This document shows positions 58,931 through 64,000 of a stretch of 64,000 nucleotides of DNA, piece after piece. Below the pieces are notes generated by a model. It ran no database searches. It worked only from the letters and a program-made list of their open reading frames with translations, and was not told the origin of the DNA. How positions within the stretch are numbered: the first letter of the stretch is position 1; each line of letters opens with the position of its first letter. This stretch comes from Paraburkholderia monticola. Lineage in GTDB: Bacteria; Pseudomonadota; Gammaproteobacteria; Burkholderiales; Burkholderiaceae. The DNA lies in the NCBI RefSeq assembly GCF_001580545.1, contig NZ_LRBG01000038.1, positions 186,001 to 250,000 on the forward strand, in the 5' to 3' direction. The position numbers were made by a program, and so were the translations under genes.

Positions 58931-59935
58931 ATGCAGAACGCGAGTTCCACGGCGAACCGGGTCAAGCTGAATTTCGTTCGCACGCTGACGCTGCGGCAAT
59001 TGCAGATCTTCGTCGTCGCGAGCCGCTATACGAGCTTTGCGCGCGCGGCCGAGGAGTTGCATCTGACCCAGCCGGCGGTTTCGATGCAGATTCATCAGCT
59101 CGAAGATGCGGTCGGCCTGCGTCTGTTCGAGCGGGTTGCGCGCAAGCTCTCGCTGACCGAAGCGGGCGAGGTGCTGACTCATCACGCGAGCCGCATTCTC
59201 GGCGAAATCAAGGACGCCGAAGACGCGATGATGTCGCTCAAGCAGGCCGACAGCGGCTCGATCAACGTTGGCATCGTCAGCTCGGCGACCTACTTCGCGC
59301 CGAAACTGCTGGCGATGTACTCGCATCTTTATCCGAAGGTCGATGTGCACTTCTCGGTCGGCAATCGCGACGCGTTGCTGCGTCTGTTGCAGGACAATGC
59401 GATCGATCTCGCGATCATGGGTCGTCCGCCGCCCGAACTCGACACCACGGCCGAGCCGCTCGCGAGCCATCCACAGGTGGTGATCGCGCCGTTGAATCAT
59501 CCGCTGCGCGGCGCGCGGCGCTTCGATCTGCAAGAACTCCGCAACGATACCTTCCTGTTGCGCGAACCCGGCTCGGGCACGCGCATGGCCGCCGAGGTGA
59601 TGTTCCGCCAGCATCTGTTCACGCCGGCGAAGACCATCACGCTCGGCAGCAACGAAACGATCAAGCAGGCGGTGATGGCGGGCATGGGCGTCAGTCTGAT
59701 TTCGCTGCATACCTTGCAGCTGGAACTGCGCACCGGCGAGATCGCGATGCTCGACGTGAACGGCACGCCGATCGAACGAACATGGCAGGTCGTGCATCTG
59801 CGCTCGAAGCAGCTTTCGCCGACCAGCGTGATGTTCCGGCAGTTTCTGCTCGAACATGCGGCCGTCCATCTGGAGCAGGAATATGCGGCGTTGGCGGGCG
59901 TGTTCGCGAAACCGCCGGTCGGCGCGGAGCGGTAG
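58931..59935 (+). CDS. cbbR: LysR-type regulator, CbbR family
   Basis: A 334-residue LysR regulator: helix-turn-helix SFARAAEELHLTQPAVSMQIHQLE and an effector domain with FAPKLLAMYS, LLRLLQDNAIDLAIMGRPPPELD, FLLREPGSGTRMAAE and LGSNETIKQAVMAGMGVSLIS, all strongly CbbR-like. CbbR activates Calvin cycle operons in response to metabolites such as RuBP or NADPH. Unusually it is not divergent from rbcL but sits 12 bases after the unknown xox gene, so it may be induced with methanol oxidation. Confidence 0.88.
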   Translation: MQNASSTANRVKLNFVRTLTLRQLQIFVVASRYTSFARAAEELHLTQPAVSMQIHQLEDAVGLRLFERVARKLSLTEAGEVLTHHASRILGEIKDAEDAMMSLKQADSGSINVGIVSSATYFAPKLLAMYSHLYPKVDVHFSVGNRDALLRLLQDNAIDLAIMGRPPPELDTTAEPLASHPQVVIAPLNHPLRGARRFDLQELRNDTFLLREPGSGTRMAAEVMFRQHLFTPAKTITLGSNETIKQAVMAGMGVSLISLHTLQLELRTGEIAMLDVNGTPIERTWQVVHLRSKQLSPTSVMFRQFLLEHAAVHLEQEYAALAGVFAKPPVGAER

Positions 59936-59939
59936 CGTC

Positions 59940-60482
59940 ATGCATGGGCTGCGTGCGTGGCTTTCGTTTCGCCTGGCTTTGCTGTGCGTAGGCTGCGCCG
60001 GTTTCCTCGTGATCGGCGTCGCTCCGGCGCATGCCGGGCCGGTATCGATCGCGGTGCTGAACTGCGGCCTGCTCGACGACAACGCCGCCTATAACGACGC
60101 CGACACCAACCGCGCACAAGCGGCGCGCATCGAGATGGTCAGCAACGCGCTGCGCGCGCAGCTCGAGGCGAGCCAGCGCTACCACGTCGCCGACAACAGC
60201 CGCGCAGCCGATCTGATCGCGCGGCTCGGCAGCACGCAAGACCTGACGACCTGCGACGACTGCGCGCGCCAGGTCGGGCGAGCGCTCGGCGTCGAGCAGG
60301 TGGGCGTGTGCTGGGTGCAGAAAGTCAGCAACCTGATCCTCAATCTGAACCTGCGCATCGAAGACGTCGCGAGCGGCAAGACCGTGTTCCAGCGCTCGGT
60401 CGACATACGCGGCAATACGGACCTGTCATGGCGGCGCGGCGCGACGGCGCTCGTCGGCCTGCTGGTGAACGACGCGTCCTAG
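59940..60482 (+). CDS. Exported DUF3280/DUF2380-like protein
   Basis: A 180-residue protein with a signal peptide (LALLCVGCAGFLVIGVAPAHA), then VSIAVLNCGLLDDNA, CDDCARQVGRALGVEQVGVCWVQKVSNLILNLNLRIEDVASGK. Such proteins are frequent near PQQ methanol dehydrogenase genes; function unknown. It lies 4 bases after cbbR. Two palindromes follow its stop. Confidence 0.75.
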   Translation: MHGLRAWLSFRLALLCVGCAGFLVIGVAPAHAGPVSIAVLNCGLLDDNAAYNDADTNRAQAARIEMVSNALRAQLEASQRYHVADNSRAADLIARLGSTQDLTTCDDCARQVGRALGVEQVGVCWVQKVSNLILNLNLRIEDVASGKTVFQRSVDIRGNTDLSWRRGATALVGLLVNDAS

Positions 60483-60485
60483 CCG

Positions 60486-60519
60486 ATGACACAGTGTGTC
60501 CCCGCCTGTCGTGACAGGC
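60486..60519. promoter_or_regulatory. Two palindromes upstream of the moxR-like gene
   Basis: GACACAGTGTGTC (60488-60500) contains the ACACAGTGTG core also present at 45692. Directly after it, GCCTGTC-GT-GACAGGC (60504-60519) is a 7-base-arm inverted repeat that could be an operator or part of a terminator for the preceding gene. Confidence 0.5.
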
Positions 60520-60568
60520 TGCCAACTTTTCGCATTCGATTTAACTCTTCCATCAGCCGCGCGCGATC

Positions 60569-60582
60569 GGCATAAACCGTGC
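60569..60582 (+). promoter_or_regulatory. Sigma-54-type -24/-12 element upstream of the moxR-like gene
   Basis: TCGGCATAAACCGTGCTT: GG-N10-GC spacing and the CGGCAT start shared with xoxF and fhcB. The predicted start near 60594 gives an 80-base leader; the palindromes lie 50-80 bases upstream. Confidence 0.45.
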
Positions 60583-60672
60583 TTGAACGGAAGGCTGGCG
60601 AGTCGTGAAGCGCATCGACGTTCGAGCGTCGTGCCAATAAACGCCGGCCACCACGAAAAGGGGATCGCAGCG

Positions 60673-61695
60673 ATGGTTTCTGGCGAGCAGCTTCAGGACT
60701 GGCGTTCTCACGCACAGCAGATCGAAGACGAAGTCGCGAGAGTCGTGGTCGGTGAGCAGCAGATCCTGAGGCTCATCAACGTCGCGTTGTTCGCCCGCGG
60801 CCACGTGCTGCTAGAAGGCGGCGTCGGCGTCGGCAAGACGACCGTGTTGCGCGCGTTCGCACGCGTGGTTGGCGGCGACTTCGAGCGCGTCGAAGGCACG
60901 ATCGATCTGATGCCGGGCGACCTCGTCTATCACACCTACGTCGATGGCCAGGGCAAGCCACGCATCGAGCCGGGCCCGCTGCTGCGGCACGGCGAGCAAC
61001 TGACCACCTTCTTCTTCAACGAGATCAATCGCGCGCGTCCGCAGGTGCAATCGCTGCTGCTGCGCGCGATGGCCGAGCGTTCCGTCTGGGCATTCGACCG
61101 CGAGTATCGCTTTCCGCACATGACCGTGTTCGCCGACCGCAACAAGGTCGAGAAGGAGGAGACCTTCGAGCTCGCATCGGCGGCGCGCGACCGCTTCCTG
61201 TTCGAGCTGAACATGCCGACGCCAACCGACGCCCAGGCGCGGCGCAGCCTCGTCTTCGACACGAGGTTCCATGACGTCGACGGCCTGCTCGCGCAACTGA
61301 CGCCGTCGATCGTGCCGTGGGAGCAGTTGAACCGGATCGGCGCGGCGATCCAGCAGGGCGTGCAGGCGAGTGAGACGATCGAGCGCTACGTGCTCGACAT
61401 CTGGCAGGCGACGGAAACGCCGCTGCAGTTCGGCATCGCGCTCGACGGCGTCGACATGCAGCAGCTGATTCTGGCGGGCGCGAGTCCGCGTGGCATGAGC
61501 GCGCTGTTGCGGGCCGCGCGCGTGGTCGCCTGGCTCGCGGGGCGCACGCATCTGATTCCGGAGGATATTCACGAGGTGCTGCTGCCGGCGCTCGGTCATC
61601 GCGTGTTCTTCACACCGATCTACGAGCTGCGCCGCCAGGAACTGGCCGAAGCGTTGATCGCGCGAATCGTCGCGAACGTCGCCGTGCCGCGCTGA
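60673..61695 (+). CDS. MoxR-type AAA+ ATPase (MxaR-like)
   Basis: A 340-residue AAA+ protein: Walker A GGVGVGKTT (49-57), and a Walker B region FFFNEINRARPQVQSLLLRAM where the usual Asp is Asn116. The sensor region is also divergent (ADRNKVEKEETFELASAARDRF). In mxa operons MxaR with MxaS, A, C, K, L loads metal into methanol dehydrogenase; here it would serve XoxF. First gene of the set moxR-DUF58-mxaA-mxaC. Confidence 0.87.
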   Translation: MVSGEQLQDWRSHAQQIEDEVARVVVGEQQILRLINVALFARGHVLLEGGVGVGKTTVLRAFARVVGGDFERVEGTIDLMPGDLVYHTYVDGQGKPRIEPGPLLRHGEQLTTFFFNEINRARPQVQSLLLRAMAERSVWAFDREYRFPHMTVFADRNKVEKEETFELASAARDRFLFELNMPTPTDAQARRSLVFDTRFHDVDGLLAQLTPSIVPWEQLNRIGAAIQQGVQASETIERYVLDIWQATETPLQFGIALDGVDMQQLILAGASPRGMSALLRAARVVAWLAGRTHLIPEDIHEVLLPALGHRVFFTPIYELRRQELAEALIARIVANVAVPR

Positions 61696-61715
61696 ACGTC
61701 GCCGCACGCACCACG

Positions 61716-62606
61716 ATGAACGGCACCGCCGAATTCCACTATCGTCTGCCCATGCGCGCGGGCGGCGCGCGGCCCGGCTCGCATCCCGGTTCGAGCTTCG
61801 GCTCGGGGCAGCAGTTCGCGATGCACGGCCGGCTGTTCGACCATCCGGATCCGCGCCGGCTCGATCTGCGTGCGAGCTTGCGCGCGGCGCGCGACGACGA
61901 GTGGCTCGTGCGGGTGCATTTACAGCGCGTCGCGGTGGCGGTGTTCGCGGTCGTCGACGTATCGGCGTCGATGCGATTCGGCTCCCGCCGAACCAAGCTG
62001 GAGGTGGCCGCCGATTTCGTCGAAGCGCTGGGCCATAGCGCGTTCCGTGTCGGCGACCGGCTCGGCATGCTGGCCTTCGACAGCGGCGAACGCGACGATC
62101 TGTTCATGCCGGCACGCACCGGGCGGGGTACCGGCACGCTGCTCGCGAGCATGTTGCGCGCGTGCGCGAGCGATCTGGCCGAGGGCGCGGCCGATCGTCA
62201 GACCGGATCCGCATCCGTAGAAGGATTGCGGCGCTGCGTGAGCCGTGTCGCCGGACGCCAGGCGCTCGTGTTCGTCGTGTCCGATTTCCATTGGCCGCTC
62301 GCGCAGCTGTCGCCGGTGCTCGACATGCTGGTGCATGCGTGCGTGGTGCCGATGGTCGTGTGGGACGAGGCCGAGATCACGCCGCCGCGGCACGCCTCGC
62401 TGCTGGCCGTCAACGATGCGGAGTCGGGCGAGGAGCGCCGTGTATGGCTCTCCCGCGACGTGCGCGAGCGCTGGCGCGAAGGCGTCGCGCGTCGTCGCGA
62501 CGAACTCGCCGCGGTGTTCGGCCCGCGCGGCATGCGGCCGTTCTATGTCGAAGGCGGGTTCGATCCGGAAGCGATGTCGCGCTACTTTCTGGAGATGACG
62601 GCATGA
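61716..62606 (+). CDS. DUF58 domain protein (MxaS-like)
   Basis: A 296-residue protein with a von Willebrand-like DUF58 domain (AVFAVVDVSASMRFGSRRTKLEVAADFVEALGH, MIDAS-like DVSAS). It pairs with MoxR ATPases. It follows moxR by 20 bases and overlaps the mxaA-like gene (ATGA). Confidence 0.83.
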   Translation: MNGTAEFHYRLPMRAGGARPGSHPGSSFGSGQQFAMHGRLFDHPDPRRLDLRASLRAARDDEWLVRVHLQRVAVAVFAVVDVSASMRFGSRRTKLEVAADFVEALGHSAFRVGDRLGMLAFDSGERDDLFMPARTGRGTGTLLASMLRACASDLAEGAADRQTGSASVEGLRRCVSRVAGRQALVFVVSDFHWPLAQLSPVLDMLVHACVVPMVVWDEAEITPPRHASLLAVNDAESGEERRVWLSRDVRERWREGVARRRDELAAVFGPRGMRPFYVEGGFDPEAMSRYFLEMTA

Positions 62607-63565
62607 GCGCGCGCGGCGGGAGCGGTGGCGGTGCGGGTCGGGCGGTGACACGCCGGGCGGCGCCACGCGCGCTGATCGCGGCACTCTGCGCCGCCGCCTG
62701 CGCGACGGCCAGCGCCGCCGCGGTGAATGCGCTCGTTCAGGAGCCGCGCGCGTTCGGCTACGTGCTCGGCGATGTGCTGACGCAGCGCGTGCTGCTGGAA
62801 GCCAACGGCCGGGATCTCGGCGCGGTGACGCCGCCTTCGGTCGGGCGCACGGGTATGTGGCTCGAACGCCGGCCCGTCACGCTCGAAACCGATGCCAACG
62901 GCCGCAAGTGGATGGTGATCGCGTATCAGGTCGTCAACGCGCCGCAGACGCTCACGCAGATCACGCTGCCCGCGTTGACGTTGACCTCGGCGGCGGGCAC
63001 GCAATTGCAGGTCGCCGAATGGCCGGCCAGCATCGGACCGTTGACACCGCAGACCGCGTTCGCCACCGGCGATCTGCAGCCGCTGCGGCCCGATCGTCAG
63101 GCGCCGATGCTGGACACGGCCAGCCTGCGTCGACAGATCGCATGGTCGCTCGGGCTGCTGCTCGCGACCCTGCTTGCATGGGCCACCTGGTGGTGGTCGC
63201 GCAACTGGCGCGAGTCGGCGCGGCTGCCGTTCGCGCGCGCATGGCGGCAGATGCAACGGCTGCCGCAAGCGCCAGCCGCGTCATCGAGCGATGCGTGGGT
63301 CTGCCTGCATCGCGCGCTGAACGAAACCGCCGGCCAGGTCGTGCACGCGGGTTCGCTATCCGCGTTGCTGGCGCGCGCGCCGTATCTGCAACCGCAGCGC
63401 GCGCAGCTCGAACGTTTCTATCAGGTGTCGTCCGAGCGGTTTTTCGCGCCCGCGCCGCAAGCGGCCGCGAACGGTGGCGAACGCGCCGGCGAGCACCCCG
63501 GCGAGTTTCCGTTGCACGCGCTATGCCGTGCGTTGTATCGGGCTGAACGGCGCCATCAGCGATGA
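62603..63565 (+). CDS. MxaA-like membrane protein
   Basis: A 320-residue protein: signal segment (ALIAALCAAACATASAAA), periplasmic Ig-like domain starting VNALVQEPRAFGYVLGDVLTQRV, one membrane helix (about 173-197, IAWSLGLLLATLLAWATWWW) and a cytoplasmic tail (HRALNETAGQ ... LERFYQVSSERFF). MxaA is needed for metal insertion in methanol dehydrogenase. It overlaps both neighbours by ATGA. Confidence 0.82.
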   Translation: MSARGGSGGGAGRAVTRRAAPRALIAALCAAACATASAAAVNALVQEPRAFGYVLGDVLTQRVLLEANGRDLGAVTPPSVGRTGMWLERRPVTLETDANGRKWMVIAYQVVNAPQTLTQITLPALTLTSAAGTQLQVAEWPASIGPLTPQTAFATGDLQPLRPDRQAPMLDTASLRRQIAWSLGLLLATLLAWATWWWSRNWRESARLPFARAWRQMQRLPQAPAASSSDAWVCLHRALNETAGQVVHAGSLSALLARAPYLQPQRAQLERFYQVSSERFFAPAPQAAANGGERAGEHPGEFPLHALCRALYRAERRHQR

Positions 63566-64000
63566 CCATGAACCTCGATTTCGCCTTCCCGTGGATGCTC
63601 GCGCTGCTGCCGCTCGCCGCGCTGCCGCTGCTGCGTCGACGCAGCGATACGCTGGTGTTCTCCAGCGTCGCGTGGCTGCCCGCCGACGAGCTCGGGCGCG
63701 TCGCCGGTTGGGTCACGCGCGGCGGCGCGGCGCTCGCGATTGCGGCGATCGTCGTCGGGCTGGCGGGGCCGGGGCGCTCGCAGTTGCAGGTGATGCGCAC
63801 GGGCAGCGGCGCGCAGATCCTGATCCTGATGGACCGCAGCGCGAGCATGGACGAACCGATGGGCAGCAGGGGCGTCGAGACGCCGCGCGGCGACTCCAAG
63901 AACCAGGTGGCGCGCGCCGCGTTGACGCACTTCGTCGAGCAGCGGCCGAACGACCGGCTCGCGTTCATGATGTTCGGCACCAGCCCCGTGCTGGCGATGC
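63562..64000 (+). CDS. VWA-domain membrane protein (MxaC/BatA-like), cut by window end
   Basis: The first 146 residues, starting MTMNLDFAFPWMLALLPLAALPLL. Two N-terminal membrane helices (about 8-25 and 53-72) precede a von Willebrand A domain with the metal site DRSASMD. The frame is still open at base 64000. It continues the maturation set after mxaA. Confidence 0.83.
   Translation, partial: MTMNLDFAFPWMLALLPLAALPLLRRRSDTLVFSSVAWLPADELGRVAGWVTRGGAALAIAAIVVGLAGPGRSQLQVMRTGSGAQILILMDRSASMDEPMGSRGVETPRGDSKNQVARAALTHFVEQRPNDRLAFMMFGTSPVLAM

Overview
The window is GC-rich, densely packed bacterial chromosome. It reads as a betaproteobacterium of the Burkholderiaceae (Paraburkholderia/Caballeronia type); this placement rests on protein character and gene style, not on a marker gene. 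Nearly all of it serves one physiology: oxidation of methanol by PQQ enzymes in the periplasm, oxidation of formaldehyde to formate through tetrahydromethanopterin (H4MPT) and methylofuran, and CO2 fixation by a form I RuBisCO Calvin cycle, i.e. autotrophic methylotrophy. No rRNA, tRNA, CRISPR array, insertion sequence or prophage was seen.

Layout. 1-2777: the end of a SulP transporter, a VOC protein and an amidohydrolase. 3185-6213: a second PQQ alcohol dehydrogenase, a di-heme cytochrome c and a secreted ankyrin protein. 6236-7767: two Calvin-cycle-type HAD phosphatases (Gph/CbbZ and CbbY). 7893-14672: ExbD-ExbB-TonB, a PQQ-associated beta-propeller protein, an AT-richer toxin/immunity-like pair and a TonB-dependent receptor. 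14855-16485: a histidine kinase and a NarL-type regulator, converging. 16506-26331 (minus): fhcBADC, cytochrome b561, an alpha/beta hydrolase and pqqBCDE, apparently one long operon. 26532-31756: methylofuran/H4MPT biosynthesis genes and, detached from pqqBCDE, the 24-residue pqqA. 32242-41356: rbcL-rbcS-cbbX-fbp-prk-tkt-fba-rpe. 41378-54383: more H4MPT genes (DUF6513, flavoprotein, FolB-like, fae, CitG-like, RimK-like, mch, ATP-grasp, mtdB, mptG, pterin dehydratase) and a sigma-54 activator. 54800-64000: xoxF-xoxG-xoxJ, an unknown secreted protein, a CbbR-type LysR regulator, a DUF3280-like protein and a moxR/DUF58/mxaA/mxaC-like maturation set cut by the window end.

How it works together. 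XoxF (and perhaps the 3185 enzyme) carry the Asp-x-Asp signature of lanthanide-dependent dehydrogenases; no calcium-type mxaF is present. PqqA-E make the cofactor, and the TonB system plus receptor are candidates for metal-chelate uptake. Formaldehyde passes Fae, MtdB, Mch and FhcABCD to formate, and CO2 would be fixed by the cbb operon, whose likely regulator (cbbR) lies in the xox cluster.

The most interesting unannotated signal is regulatory. Promoter-like elements of -24/-12 (sigma-54) geometry, three or four of them sharing GGCAT-N7-TGC, precede xoxF, fhcB, pqqA and moxR, with weaker variants before mptG and fae. Degenerate palindromes of the type RNNACA-N3-TGYGYC lie 85-150 bp upstream of several of them and in front of the sigma-54 activator gene at 43356-45413. 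A separate palindrome, GGGA-N5-TCCC, occurs between tonB and the beta-propeller gene and twice between the TonB receptor and the histidine kinase, suggesting a second regulon controlled by the local two-component system.
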